The position numbers and the translations under genes were made by a program. The notes beneath the pieces are model-generated. The model was given only the letters and a program-made list of their open reading frames with translations, was not told the origin of the DNA and did not search any database. A stretch of 56,564 nucleotides of DNA from a virus: positions 1 through 56,564 of IMG/VR virus record IMGVR_UViG_3300008119_000546. One strand, written 5' to 3'. The first letter of the stretch is position 1; the number at the start of each line of letters is the position of its first letter. Of this stretch, positions 48,096 to 56,564 are shown in pieces.

Positions 48096-49676
48096 TTATG
48101 AGTAACATTTAGGTCTACCGTTTGAAGGGTCTCTTGGTGCAGTACATTGTCCATTGTAATAGCATTGGTAATAATTTGTGCTTGCTGGATCATTTACGTC
48201 ATAGTTATTACAAGAATAAAATCCAGTCCAAGTTCTAGATACATTGGGGCAACATGCGTTAGTTGTAGTTCCACTTAATGATCCAGCTCTTGCTGAGCCA
48301 CCAGGACAACATTCTGGGGCAAAGTGGTAGCTGTCTGTGTCGGAAGCACTATAGTTACATATACACGCTGGTGGCGGCGGTGTAACATATCCGCAATTAC
48401 CATCTTGCTGATACCAGTCACCATATGAGGTGTATGTCTTAGTCGTTGAACAATTATAATCAAATACGCCAGTTCTAACTCCATCACTTAATTTTTCTTT
48501 TCTGTAATAAGAAATATCAAAGTACGCAGTTCTACCATATGTACCACTACATTCAAATTCGTACGAACTATTTTGTGTATAATATTCACATCCAGTCCAA
48601 GTAATTACTGGCTCTGGCGGAACATATACATCTGTAGTATATGAAGCAGATGAACTAGCTGTTCCTTCTGAGTTTGTGATGCTAGCTGTACAAGAAAAAT
48701 TTGTTCCATTTCTGTCGGCTAACATAAAGTTTCCGCCATTCCAAACATATCCTGGACCCCAATAATAATCTAAAGTTCCTGCTGGGCTTCCATAACTTCC
48801 AACACTAACGTTCATTCTAAGCTCCATAAGGCTTGGGTATTGAGCTGATTGAGTAGCAGAAATGGATGAGCTATTAATTGATGGTGGAGTTGAGGTTCTT
48901 ATTGTTGTTAGACCAACATATTTTCCTCCGCCTTGAATTCTTGAACCAAGCACATTAGAAAATGGGTTTGAATTATTTGTTGGCCAAATGCTTATGCCTA
49001 GGGTGCCTCGTTTGTCTGTTCCTAAATCTAAGTACTTGTTTCCAAATTCAGTTCCAACTGATGTTCCTGGTTCTTCATTGTGCGCTGGAAGTATCAATTC
49101 GGTAAAGGCAACATTTGGTCCCTGATATTGAACATAGTATCCGTTTGCACCCTTAGATTTTTGCCACAGCATGTATATTTTTCCGTCAGAAACTGGATAA
49201 GCCATAAAGACTGGAATTGTTTGTGGGCCCAATATCATTCCTGGCTCTACTAGATAAGGATCAGATTCACCAGATGCGTTGATTGCATAAACTTTACATC
49301 TAATCAAATATCCAACATAATTAAATGGGACATAAGCAGTAGATTGAGTTTGTGCAACAGAATTATTTAATAGTGGTTGCCAGCTGTAAGTAGAGTTTGT
49401 ATATGGTGCTGCTTCCCAAACATATCTATAAGAAGTAGGAGTATTTTCCCATGTGCCAGTTGTAACAGATAAAGTTTGTTCTACTGCTCCCTCTGATCCA
49501 GATGTTTGAGAAAATGCTGGGGCTACAGTATTTTTTGGTACTCCAGTTGAAAATAATTTCCAGGAAGTTCCGTCCCATACCTGTGCAGATTTAGCAGTAA
49601 CCCACGATGAACCATCATGAATATTTATTTTTTTAAAGGGGTTCCAACTAGAACCATCAAAAATGTTTAGTGGCAT
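48096..49676 (-). CDS. Tail fibre with Ig-like domains and cysteine-rich C-terminus
   Basis: 526 residues. The N-terminus repeats a short phrase three times (NIFDGSSWNPFKKI, NIHDGSSWVTAK, QVWDGTSWKLFS), a common phage anchoring motif. Ig/FN3-like domains follow (YRYVWEAAP, IRCKVYAINASGES, FSCTASITNSEGT). The last ~165 residues hold 14 cysteines including two CC pairs (PECCPGG, NACCPN) and a PPPPACICNY linker, unusual for a phage fibre and suggesting disulfides formed outside the cell. Host-binding tip is likely. Confidence 0.75.
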   Translation of the reverse strand: MPLNIFDGSSWNPFKKINIHDGSSWVTAKSAQVWDGTSWKLFSTGVPKNTVAPAFSQTSGSEGAVEQTLSVTTGTWENTPTSYRYVWEAAPYTNSTYSWQPLLNNSVAQTQSTAYVPFNYVGYLIRCKVYAINASGESDPYLVEPGMILGPQTIPVFMAYPVSDGKIYMLWQKSKGANGYYVQYQGPNVAFTELILPAHNEEPGTSVGTEFGNKYLDLGTDKRGTLGISIWPTNNSNPFSNVLGSRIQGGGKYVGLTTIRTSTPPSINSSSISATQSAQYPSLMELRMNVSVGSYGSPAGTLDYYWGPGYVWNGGNFMLADRNGTNFSCTASITNSEGTASSSASYTTDVYVPPEPVITWTGCEYYTQNSSYEFECSGTYGRTAYFDISYYRKEKLSDGVRTGVFDYNCSTTKTYTSYGDWYQQDGNCGYVTPPPPACICNYSASDTDSYHFAPECCPGGSARAGSLSGTTTNACCPNVSRTWTGFYSCNNYDVNDPASTNYYQCYYNGQCTAPRDPSNGRPKCYS

Positions 49677-49685
49677 CAGAACTCC

Positions 49686-51680
49686 TTAATACTGAATATA
49701 TATATCTCCAGCTACATTTCCGCTGGCTGGTGGGGTTGCGCTGGCTCCATAAGTAATCTTATTAACATTTGATCCGCTTATACCGTTAGTATATCCAGTA
49801 TTTACTGAACCACCTAAAGATATTGATGATCCGTTTATAGTAATTGCACTATTTTGTAGCATTGAATTAGATATAACTGGAACTGCAGAAACAAGAATTT
49901 TACCGCTTGAATCTAAACCAGCATATCCATTAGTTTGATTTTTCTCAGACTCTGGCTGATAATCTCCAAGTGAGTTATTAAGTCCATTTCTGGCTGTGTC
50001 TGTGTATGCCTTTGCTTCATTAAGAGCGGCAGTTAAATTAATTGATGTAGCAAAACCAGATATAGATGCTCCTGCTGGTATTGTTACTGTTCCTGTAAAT
50101 GTAGGAGAAGCAATTGGAGCATAAGTTGTAGCTGCTGTTGTTGAAGATAATTTAGTGCCAACCAAAGTTGTTAAAGTTGATGCTCCAGTTTGATCTGATG
50201 CAATATAATCTGCAATCTCTTTAAGTGTATCAAATGAGGCTGGTGCTGTATTTACAATTCCTGCTATTGCAGAAGTAATATCTGATGTTCTTGCAATTGT
50301 TGATGGTATCGTTGTTTCTGATACTTTTCCGCTTGCATCTAATCCTGCAATTCCACTTAATGCGTTTATTTCAGACACTGGTATATAGTTTAATAAATCT
50401 GCGTGTAATTCTGTTCTTAAATCATCTACAGCAGATAGTGCTGATAACAATACATTTGTTCTTGCTGCATTTGTAGCAGTTACTGCTCTGGCGTTTGTAA
50501 AATATAAATTAGTGCCTTCTGCAAGATCTGTAGTTGAAGCTAATGAGGATCCGCCTCCTGGGATTGCGGCGATTGCATTTGCTATATCTAGTGCAACTGC
50601 AGCTTTGGCTCTTTGGTCTGTAAAATATTTATTTGATCCTTCTTCTATATCAGATGTTGTTAATGCATTTATAGAAGTAGATATTGTATTATTCATGTGA
50701 GCACGTAGGATGCTATCTGTTTCAATATCTCCGTTGTCTGCATAATCTTGTGCCGCCATTTGAGCTGTAAAAACTCTATTGGTTGCATCTGCTGCTGCTG
50801 CAGCTATTGCTGCCAATTTAGCTGCATCTGCCTTAGCGTTTGCATCTGCTAATGCTGCGGTAATTGCTGTTGCTTGTGCTGAGTTAGCCTTTGTGGTAGC
50901 GTCTGCTGCTGCTGCGGCTATTGCTGCAGCCTGAGCTGCATTTGCCTTAGTAGTGGCATCTGTTGCTGCAGTGGTTATTGCTGAATTAGCTTTAGTTGTG
51001 GCATCTGTTGCTGCTGCAGTTTGTGCAGCATCTGCTGCTGCTTTTGCATAAGCGGTTGTAGCAATTTGCGTTGTATTTGTGTTAATAGCTGCAGTTGGTG
51101 CTGTAGGTACACCAGTTAATGCTGGGGATGCAAGTGGTGCCTTTAAACCAACTGAGGCTGTAAGATTTGTAATTGTATCTGGTGAGTTACCAAGGGCTGC
51201 TGCAAGTTCGCTTAAAGTGTTAAGGGTTCCTGGCGCAGAATTAATAAGATCATTTATTTTAGTAGCAGTATTAGTTGCTGCAGTTACTACTGCCTGATTG
51301 GCAGAACCAATTGGATCAAATGCTGTTTGTCCTGCTGCAATTGCTCTGGCTGGGGTAAAGTACAAATTTGTACCTTCTGCAATATTTGTTGTTGTCTTTG
51401 AGTTAAAGGCAGATGTTATTGCTGACTCTAAGTCTTGAATTGAATTAAAGGCTGGAATTTGTGACAACGGAACTTTACCAGAAGAATCTAGAGTGGCTAC
51501 TCCATTTGGGCTTCCTGGCTTTAATGCATAAAATTCAATAGCGTTCCATCTTTGGCTTCCATTACCAACTTTAAATTTTAATGTATCGGTTTCAATTCCA
51601 ATTTCACCATTTAAAAGCAATGGATTGTTTGCTGTCCAGTTTGCTGCTATATCTCTTCTTAATTGAATTTTTAGTGCCAT
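49686..51680 (-). CDS. Tail fibre with Mtd-like N-terminus and coiled-coil shaft
   Basis: 664 residues. N-terminal anchor LKIQLRRDIAANWTANNPLL and GEIGIETDTLKFKVGNGSQRW, homologous to the one at 44817. Then alternating units such as DIEEGSNKYFTDQRAKAAV and TNIAEGTNLYFTPARAIAAG (a frequent fibre repeat), long Ala/Thr heptads (ATDATTKANAAQAAAIAAAA), and APIASPTFTGTVTIPAG. Ends in a short beta tail (NVAGDIYIQY). TAATG coupling with the upstream gene. Confidence 0.82.
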   Translation of the reverse strand: MALKIQLRRDIAANWTANNPLLLNGEIGIETDTLKFKVGNGSQRWNAIEFYALKPGSPNGVATLDSSGKVPLSQIPAFNSIQDLESAITSAFNSKTTTNIAEGTNLYFTPARAIAAGQTAFDPIGSANQAVVTAATNTATKINDLINSAPGTLNTLSELAAALGNSPDTITNLTASVGLKAPLASPALTGVPTAPTAAINTNTTQIATTAYAKAAADAAQTAAATDATTKANSAITTAATDATTKANAAQAAAIAAAAADATTKANSAQATAITAALADANAKADAAKLAAIAAAAADATNRVFTAQMAAQDYADNGDIETDSILRAHMNNTISTSINALTTSDIEEGSNKYFTDQRAKAAVALDIANAIAAIPGGGSSLASTTDLAEGTNLYFTNARAVTATNAARTNVLLSALSAVDDLRTELHADLLNYIPVSEINALSGIAGLDASGKVSETTIPSTIARTSDITSAIAGIVNTAPASFDTLKEIADYIASDQTGASTLTTLVGTKLSSTTAATTYAPIASPTFTGTVTIPAGASISGFATSINLTAALNEAKAYTDTARNGLNNSLGDYQPESEKNQTNGYAGLDSSGKILVSAVPVISNSMLQNSAITINGSSISLGGSVNTGYTNGISGSNVNKITYGASATPPASGNVAGDIYIQY

Positions 51681-52135
51681 TATGAATTTCCTCCGTCAAG
51701 TGATGGTGCGTCAAAGTCTTCCGACCCTCCGCCTCCTGTTCCTGTTTCTACTGTTTCTTGCGTTCCATCAAAAAATCCTGCATCAAATAGTGTTTCTTCT
51801 TCAAAAGAAGCTTGACCCAAAATGTCTCCTGGTCTTCCTCCGTCATAGCCTATAACTAATGGAAGAACTAGTCCTGGAGTGTTAGGGTTTTCTAATGCTT
51901 TAAAATCAATTTGATTTTGAATATCAATTGTGTGTACATCTCCATCAAATGTGTGAGTATGCATGTAAAACGGTGTTGGGTCTGTGCTAGGTGGGGTAAG
52001 TTCTATCCAAGTAGTTCCATTATGAACACGTAAATTTTTAGTTATCGTGTTTATATAAATTTCGCCAACTTGTCCAAAAACTGGGTCTGTTGACAAAGCT
52101 AGAAGTCTTAATGGGACTAGCATTTGTCTAGACAC
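51680..52135 (-). CDS. Tail-associated structural protein
   Basis: 151 residues. FGQVGEIYINTITKNLRVHN and GTTWIELTPP are a phage fibre anchoring motif like that of the next gene (VSGQVYYDTSSNVMYYYNG). A His-containing stretch FYMHTHTFDGDVH follows. The C-terminus is acidic and Gly-rich (TGTGGGGSEDFDAPSLDGGN), probably disordered. Likely an adaptor between the tail tip and the long fibres. Confidence 0.65.
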   Translation of the reverse strand: MSRQMLVPLRLLALSTDPVFGQVGEIYINTITKNLRVHNGTTWIELTPPSTDPTPFYMHTHTFDGDVHTIDIQNQIDFKALENPNTPGLVLPLVIGYDGGRPGDILGQASFEEETLFDAGFFDGTQETVETGTGGGGSEDFDAPSLDGGNS

Positions 52136-52137
52136 GA

Positions 52138-53337
52138 TTAACCTACTACAACTACTCTGTATTCTCCAGCAGCTGGTGCAGAGGCAAAGTTAATAGTTAC
52201 AGAATTAGCATTTGATCTTTGAACATCTGCTTCTACTTGAGCAAATGGTGTAGCTGATTCAAATATTTGAACAGTTACATCTGTTGTACCAAGATTGTGT
52301 GTCACTGTGTAAGAAGTTGCTGATGCACCTAATGTTTCTGAATGCTTTCTAGTAATTGCGTGATAGTTTGTGCCATTGTTTGTTAATGTCCACTTATCTG
52401 ATGTTTCATTCCATAGAATTTCAACATCTGTTTCTGTTCCACGCTCAACAACAATTCCTGCATCTGTTGTAGGGGCACCAGTAAATGTGCTATTAAGCTT
52501 TACCTTATTGTCTTCAATATTAATCTGTGTTGTATTTACAGAATTAACAGTTCCAAGTACATTTAAGTTTCCGCCAACCTGTAAGTTTCCAGTAATTTCT
52601 ACGTTGTCTGGTAATCCTATTGTTACGGCTGCGTTATGTCCACTATTTGGAGAAACAGTAACTTCATTTGCTGTTCCAATGATAGTTGCTACATAGTCGC
52701 CAGTTGTTTGTGAGTCTAAATTAATATCTTTTACTGTTACTACGCCTGCGTTTACATTAAAGTCTGCTGCATCAAATGAGGCAACGCCTTTGTTTGTTGT
52801 GCTTGCGTCTTCACCAGAAATTGTTATTGCATTATTTGTTACAGCAACATCAATTCCTTCTCCGCCATTTACAGTTAATCCTTCTGTAAGTAGTGATATT
52901 GCAGTTGTGCCAGTATCTCCAGTTATTGAAAGCTCTGTTGCTACATCTACTTCACCAGCAGATGTTAATCTACCTTGCTGATCTACTGTGAATGTTGGTA
53001 TCTTTGTTTGAGATCCGTATGACCCTGTGCTTACTGCTGTGTTATCTAAATCTAATGTTAATGTTCCTGCTACATCTGAATAAGTAGCAGTTAATGCTGT
53101 TCCGCCAAGTACTGCTGTGCTAATAATATCTTGTATAACCTCTGGTGAGGCAGACATTGGCATCCATGGGCCATTAGGAGAGGAAAGTCCATTGTAGTAA
53201 TACATGACATTGCTTGATGTGTCATAATAAACTTGACCAGATACTGGACTCGATGGTGCAGTTCCTAAGTTTTGAATTCTAGCATTGAGTAACTCATTTT
53301 TGTTTAAATCAATGCTAACTAAAAATTTTCTTGCCAT
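52138..53337 (-). CDS. Tail fibre protein
   Basis: 399 residues. N-terminal anchor PSSPVSGQVYYDTSSNVMYY; middle repeat region with IKIPTFTVDQQGRLTSAGEV-type fibre beta units; GNLQVGGNLNVLGTVNSVNT and SDKWTLTNNG, a beta module shared with the 865-residue fibre. The C-terminal domain is YTVTHNLGTTDVTVQIFES ... EYRVVVVG, a compact beta-sandwich also found at the end of the gene upstream. Ribosome-binding site AAAGGAGA. Confidence 0.8.
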   Translation of the reverse strand: MARKFLVSIDLNKNELLNARIQNLGTAPSSPVSGQVYYDTSSNVMYYYNGLSSPNGPWMPMSASPEVIQDIISTAVLGGTALTATYSDVAGTLTLDLDNTAVSTGSYGSQTKIPTFTVDQQGRLTSAGEVDVATELSITGDTGTTAISLLTEGLTVNGGEGIDVAVTNNAITISGEDASTTNKGVASFDAADFNVNAGVVTVKDINLDSQTTGDYVATIIGTANEVTVSPNSGHNAAVTIGLPDNVEITGNLQVGGNLNVLGTVNSVNTTQINIEDNKVKLNSTFTGAPTTDAGIVVERGTETDVEILWNETSDKWTLTNNGTNYHAITRKHSETLGASATSYTVTHNLGTTDVTVQIFESATPFAQVEADVQRSNANSVTINFASAPAAGEYRVVVVG

Positions 53338-53352
53338 TTTTTTATCTCCTTT

Positions 53353-53790
53353 TTAGGACAGGTATGCTGTCCCCGAAAATGGCTGGGCCATTGTCAATGT
53401 TATTTGGTTAATACTATTATAGTCTATTCCCGTTTCTAATAAGTCGCCAGAACTTGACTTAACTGCTACGTTGGGGTGGAATTGCAAATTGTGGTTAATT
53501 GATACAGAGTATATGCCATTTACTGGTCCAGTAATTTGGCTCATTTCCCATGAATACATGTAAGATATCTGCTTATCCAAGATAAAGCTTTTCTGTATAC
53601 TCCAGGTATCTGTAGTTGCAGATTTTGGTCCCCAAAACCTTGTGGTAAGCTGATCAAAATAAAAATCTCCTGGGACTCCAAGAGAGTTTGCTGGATTTCC
53701 CTCTCCGCTGATTATTGTTCTTCCAGGGGAACCAGAAGCTCTTACTACTACTAGGGGATTATTTTCGGTTACAATCAGGCGGGTTGCCAT
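53353..53790 (-). CDS. Tail protein with C-terminal beta-sandwich
   Basis: 145 residues. N-terminal part contains LGVPGDFYFDQLTTRFWGPK, a typical anchor motif of small baseplate or fibre proteins. The C-terminal half YSVSINHNLQFHPNVAVKSS ... QPFSGTAYLS resembles the end of the fibre at 52138. TAATG coupling with the gene upstream. Likely an upper-baseplate or fibre adaptor. Confidence 0.65.
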   Translation of the reverse strand: MATRLIVTENNPLVVVRASGSPGRTIISGEGNPANSLGVPGDFYFDQLTTRFWGPKSATTDTWSIQKSFILDKQISYMYSWEMSQITGPVNGIYSVSINHNLQFHPNVAVKSSSGDLLETGIDYNSINQITLTMAQPFSGTAYLS

Positions 53791-54134
53791 TATAGTGTTA
53801 CCGCCCTATTTAATGTAAAGTATCCCTCTAAAAGTCTTGTTACGTTTACACTTGGATCAACCAATACTAGGTCATAAGCAGATTTTGGATAAAAAAGTTT
53901 TTTAGTCCTATCTGCAGAAATAGAAATTGAAAGTTTACCAATTGAAGGTATTATTGTAATACCGTCTTGCTCTGTTAATGTAAATGCTAATTTTTTCCCA
54001 CCTTGCGTATCTCTAACTTGCATCTTTGCTGTGTGGTGGTTTAATTGTATTGGAGCGTTATCTTCATCAAGGTATTGCAACTCAAAAGTAAACGTTGCAT
54101 TCTCGTCTACCTGAAAATTTTTTTGAGCTGCCAT
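53790..54134 (-). CDS. Small structural protein, BppU-like N-terminal fold
   Basis: 114 residues. NFQVDENATFTFELQYLDED, then HHTAKMQVRDTQGGKKLAFT, GKLSISISADRTKKL and a final strand LEGYFTLNRAVTL. This is the immunoglobulin-like pattern seen in upper baseplate proteins that connect fibres to the tail tip. Ribosome-binding site TAGGAG; an extended -10 (TGCTAAAAT) lies in the preceding gap. Confidence 0.6.
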   Translation of the reverse strand: MAAQKNFQVDENATFTFELQYLDEDNAPIQLNHHTAKMQVRDTQGGKKLAFTLTEQDGITIIPSIGKLSISISADRTKKLFYPKSAYDLVLVDPSVNVTRLLEGYFTLNRAVTL

Positions 54135-54153
54135 TTTTACTCCTAAAAAGAAA

Positions 54154-54184
54154 ATACCCTTACACTATTTTAGCATAAGGGCAT
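54154..54184 (-). terminator. Intrinsic terminator after the holin gene, with -10 in its loop
   Basis: A 9-bp stem ATGCCCTTA/TAAGGGTAT (one G-T pair) is followed by TTTCTTTTT on the minus strand. The loop region contains TGCTAAAAT (54175-54167), an extended -10 for the next gene. Confidence 0.7.
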
Positions 54185-54201
54185 TCTCAATTGACTAATA
54201 A

Positions 54202-54444
54202 TTACTTGGATGTAAATCCGAACTCTTTATTGCTTGGGCTTAATGCCTTTAGGATTACTGGGGCAATTGCTGCTACTCCAGCCGCAATTAAATCCTTTGG
54301 ATTTGTATTGCCAGTCATATATAGAGCCGTGGCTGCTGCCAAAAATGCTCTTCCGTAAGTTCCTATTGCTGCTAAGATTTGTTCTTGCATAGTTACTTTC
54401 CCATCTTTATTTAAATCAGCTTTATCAAATTTTTTGATAGCCAT
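54202..54444 (-). CDS. Small holin-like protein with EF-hand-like loop
   Basis: 80 residues. Residues 10-21 read DLNKDGKVTMQE, which satisfies every ligand position of an EF-hand calcium loop (D1, N3, D5, G6, T9, E12). Two hydrophobic segments follow (about 30-45, AFLAAATALYM; about 52-68, LIAAGVAAIAPVILKAL), then a short polar end. Length and two-TM layout resemble r1t-type holins. It would permeabilise the membrane at lysis; calcium binding is my inference. AGGAG precedes the start. No endolysin gene is adjacent. Confidence 0.65.
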   Translation of the reverse strand: MAIKKFDKADLNKDGKVTMQEQILAAIGTYGRAFLAAATALYMTGNTNPKDLIAAGVAAIAPVILKALSPSNKEFGFTSK

Positions 54445-54513
54445 TTTTTATCATCTCCTCGTGGGCGGGGTTGCCCATGAATTTTGGTGTTACCCAATCC
54501 TATAAGTTTACCA

Positions 54514-56448
54514 CTAAGCCGAAATATCCACAAGTTCGCAATTGCCGTCTGAGCTGCAGGCTAGAGTTGCATTTGTTGAGGTTCCGTCTTCTGTCTCGTA
54601 AAATGATAGATCTTCCCAGCGAATGTTGCTAGGCATTTTTGCCACTAGGGCATCATATTCTTCTTTTGAAATTTCTTGATATGGAGCCTGCTTATAGGTA
54701 TGCTCTGAATGAGGCAGGAATGAAATACCAGAAACTTCATCAAAGTTTTTATATACCCATGCTCCTACTTCCATCCACTCATCTTCTTTTACAGAAACTG
54801 TAATTGAAGGCTTGTGTTCACACCATGCACGTTGATATACAAGCCATATATTTAAATGATCAATTGCTGTCAAGTCATTTCTAACAATTGCACCCTCTGG
54901 TGCTTTTACTGGAAACGAAAATACATAAGTCTCATTTGGCTTCATTACATCATCTTCAACTGGAATCCCAACTTCTTTTAAGAATGTTGAAATTGGATCT
55001 CCCTTTGAACCACGAACTGTACGAACATAATATGGAGAATGCCAAGGATGCATTCCTGAAGATACCCCGACCAATTGAGATACTGTTCCAGAAGGCTTAA
55101 CGCATGTGATTGCTGCAGACTCGGGAATCCCAATTTTTCCAGACTCTTCTCTGTTTATTTCTCTTGCTTTTTCACGCAATGTCATTAAGAATGCTTCTAG
55201 TGAAATTAAATCTTCTTTACCAGACATAAACTTGTGACCAAATTGCCCAGTCAAAGAAACTCCTAGAAGTCTTTCTTCTTCTGTGTTGTCTTTCCAAATT
55301 TTTCTAAGATACTTAAAGTCTGTAAGAGTTGACTGCCATGTACCAAGGATAGTTGCTAGCTCTACCTTGCGCTGAATATCTTTTTTAGTGTCGTTTTCAC
55401 GCAATACAACTTCTGAAAGGTTGCAGAACTGATAAGGACGCAAGATAATCTCAGAACACGGATTAGTTCCATAATGGATGTCTGGATCTCTGCGACCATA
55501 CTTTGCAGCTTGTGCCTGTGCTGCCGCTACGTTATAAATACCACGTTCCCCAGACTTGGAATCATATAAAGATTTCCATTCAGCAATGAACTGTTCCATT
55601 TCTGGCTTGCGAGAATATGCAACTGAATTATTTGATAATGCACGTTGTGGGCTTTGCTCCCACCAGTTTCCTGACTTAGCTTGTGCCATTTCAATGTCAT
55701 TAATGTTAGATAAAGAAATCATTGCAGAACGTCTAACTCCACCAACAACTACAACTTCTCCAATTTTGCACATAATGTCATGGCACTCAATTGGCTTAAG
55801 GTTTCTACCAGTAGCGTTTTTAAATTTCGCAATAGTAAAATCAAAAAGGTTTACAAGTGGCTGTGGACCAGATGATCTACCACCCATTGTCTTAAGTCTT
55901 GCTCCAGCTGGCCTAACTTTAGTAACATCTATTGCTGGAATTTGTCCAGACCATAGCAATGCAAGCAACTCACGGTATGCCTTTGCCCAACCTTGCTTAG
56001 AGTCTTCTACTGTAATAACTGTAGTTGATTTTTCCAAAGTTTCTGGGACTGGGGGAAGCTTATTAATGTACTTGTATTCTACTGAGAATCCAACACCTGT
56101 TCCACACATAAGAACATACATTGTTTCGTCAAATGATCTTGGAGAATCAACTGGTAAAAATGCACAGTTATATCCAGCAACATTGTCTCTTTCTAATGCG
56201 GCTCCAGAAGTCATGACTGATCTCATTGATGGCATTACATTTCTTTCAAACACAAACTCTTTTAATTCCGCAACAAGCTTTTCATTTGGAATGTAATTGT
56301 GGTTTTCCTGCAAGTGATTTGTCATAAAAGAAAAATATCTGTCTACTGTTTCTCCCCATGTCTCTCTACGTCCTTCTGCTTCTACCCATTTAGCATATCT
56401 GGATAGTGCAATAAAATTCTCATATGGGTTTTCGATAGTATTTTTCAT
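54514..56448 (-). CDS. nrdJ: Adenosylcobalamin-dependent ribonucleotide reductase, monomeric class II
   Basis: 644 residues. Reduces ribonucleotides to deoxyribonucleotides with coenzyme B12, supplying DNA precursors. NPCSEI (Asn329, Cys331 radical cysteine, Glu333) is followed 11 residues later by FCNLSE (Cys342), the same spacing as in the Lactobacillus leichmannii enzyme; AGYNCAF gives the partner Cys95. The C-terminal CSSDGNC pair is the thioredoxin-reducible shuttle. It is shorter than the 739-residue model enzyme. No small subunit or activase gene is present, as expected for class II. Shine-Dalgarno AGAGG. Confidence 0.92.
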   Translation of the reverse strand: MKNTIENPYENFIALSRYAKWVEAEGRRETWGETVDRYFSFMTNHLQENHNYIPNEKLVAELKEFVFERNVMPSMRSVMTSGAALERDNVAGYNCAFLPVDSPRSFDETMYVLMCGTGVGFSVEYKYINKLPPVPETLEKSTTVITVEDSKQGWAKAYRELLALLWSGQIPAIDVTKVRPAGARLKTMGGRSSGPQPLVNLFDFTIAKFKNATGRNLKPIECHDIMCKIGEVVVVGGVRRSAMISLSNINDIEMAQAKSGNWWEQSPQRALSNNSVAYSRKPEMEQFIAEWKSLYDSKSGERGIYNVAAAQAQAAKYGRRDPDIHYGTNPCSEIILRPYQFCNLSEVVLRENDTKKDIQRKVELATILGTWQSTLTDFKYLRKIWKDNTEEERLLGVSLTGQFGHKFMSGKEDLISLEAFLMTLREKAREINREESGKIGIPESAAITCVKPSGTVSQLVGVSSGMHPWHSPYYVRTVRGSKGDPISTFLKEVGIPVEDDVMKPNETYVFSFPVKAPEGAIVRNDLTAIDHLNIWLVYQRAWCEHKPSITVSVKEDEWMEVGAWVYKNFDEVSGISFLPHSEHTYKQAPYQEISKEEYDALVAKMPSNIRWEDLSFYETEDGTSTNATLACSSDGNCELVDISA

Positions 56449-56564
56449 GTGTCGCCTCTTCTTCCGACTGACGGATTGTTTATTTTTTAAGTGAAGTCTA
56501 AGTGTATCAAACTTTTTTATAAAAGAAAAGAAAAATAACTTTATGTTGCTTTTTTAGTTAACTA
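56449..56564 (-). other. AT-rich leader upstream of nrdJ
   Basis: 116 bases without a gene. Poly-T/A tracts (CTTTTCTTTTATAAAAAAG on the minus strand) and a TGATACACT element occur, but no clear -35. A 10-bp palindrome TAGTTAACTA closes the window. A promoter is likely here but cannot be placed with confidence. Confidence 0.4.

Noticed and set aside
55556-56296. Long open frame (246 codons) on the plus strand
   Set aside because: Antisense to the conserved ribonucleotide reductase catalytic region; no ribosome-binding site; all other genes are on the minus strand.
1-56564. tRNA and other structured RNA genes
   Set aside because: No cloverleaf-compatible segment was noticed in the short intergenic gaps, which are all under about 120 bases.

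Overview
The window is a compact piece of a tailed double-stranded DNA phage genome. Essentially every gene lies on the minus strand, so transcription runs from high to low coordinates. Base composition is AT-rich. Genes are packed with TAATG or ATGA stop/start overlaps. The particle genes have siphovirus character: HK97-type portal, protease and capsid, a gpG/gpGT frameshift, a very long tape measure and no contractile sheath. Several small conserved proteins resemble those of actinobacteriophages, and several operons have promoters placed so that the mRNA would start at the ATG (leaderless), a habit common in Actinobacteria. My inference is a phage of a low-GC, probably freshwater, actinobacterium; no host gene in the window proves this.

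Layout in transcription order. 56448-54514: a B12-dependent ribonucleotide reductase, then a small holin-like protein carrying an EF-hand-like loop. 54134-40822: a long run of tail-fibre and adsorption genes with Mtd-like N-termini, alanine-rich coiled-coil cassettes, Ig/FN3-like domains and a cysteine-rich fibre. It ends in a protein with FN3-like domains, an extraordinary Phe/Pro repeat and a C-terminal Hint (hedgehog/intein) domain. 40735-36382: one operon with five 2-oxoglutarate/Fe(II) oxygenases of prolyl-4-hydroxylase type plus a DUF6065-like protein. 36361-33440: a collagen-like fibre with an S74 self-cleaving chaperone and a LamG-like protein. 33358-25768: head genes (portal, protease with scaffold, capsid, connectors). 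25648-7338: tail genes (tube, chaperones, 2928-residue tape measure, hub, fibres). 7252-1: replication genes (metallophosphoesterase, DnaB-type helicase, primase, ssDNA-binding protein, and the N-terminal half of a DnaE-type DNA polymerase cut by the window edge).

Modules are joined by short relay sites where an intrinsic terminator abuts or overlaps a sigma70-like promoter (around 1870, 7310, 24890, 28930, 40775). Several promoters share the extended -10 TGCTATAAT.

The most striking system is the oxygenase operon, flanked by the most proline-rich structural protein (FFPP-Hint) and the collagen-like fibre. This suggests phage-encoded hydroxylation of its own adsorption apparatus. Other points of interest are a protein-kinase-like segment inside the tape measure, two apparent +1 frame breaks in tail genes (one exactly at the edge of an 84-bp direct repeat), and an operator-like dyad inside the replication promoter. 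No terminase, endolysin, integrase or tRNA gene was found; the first two presumably lie outside the window.
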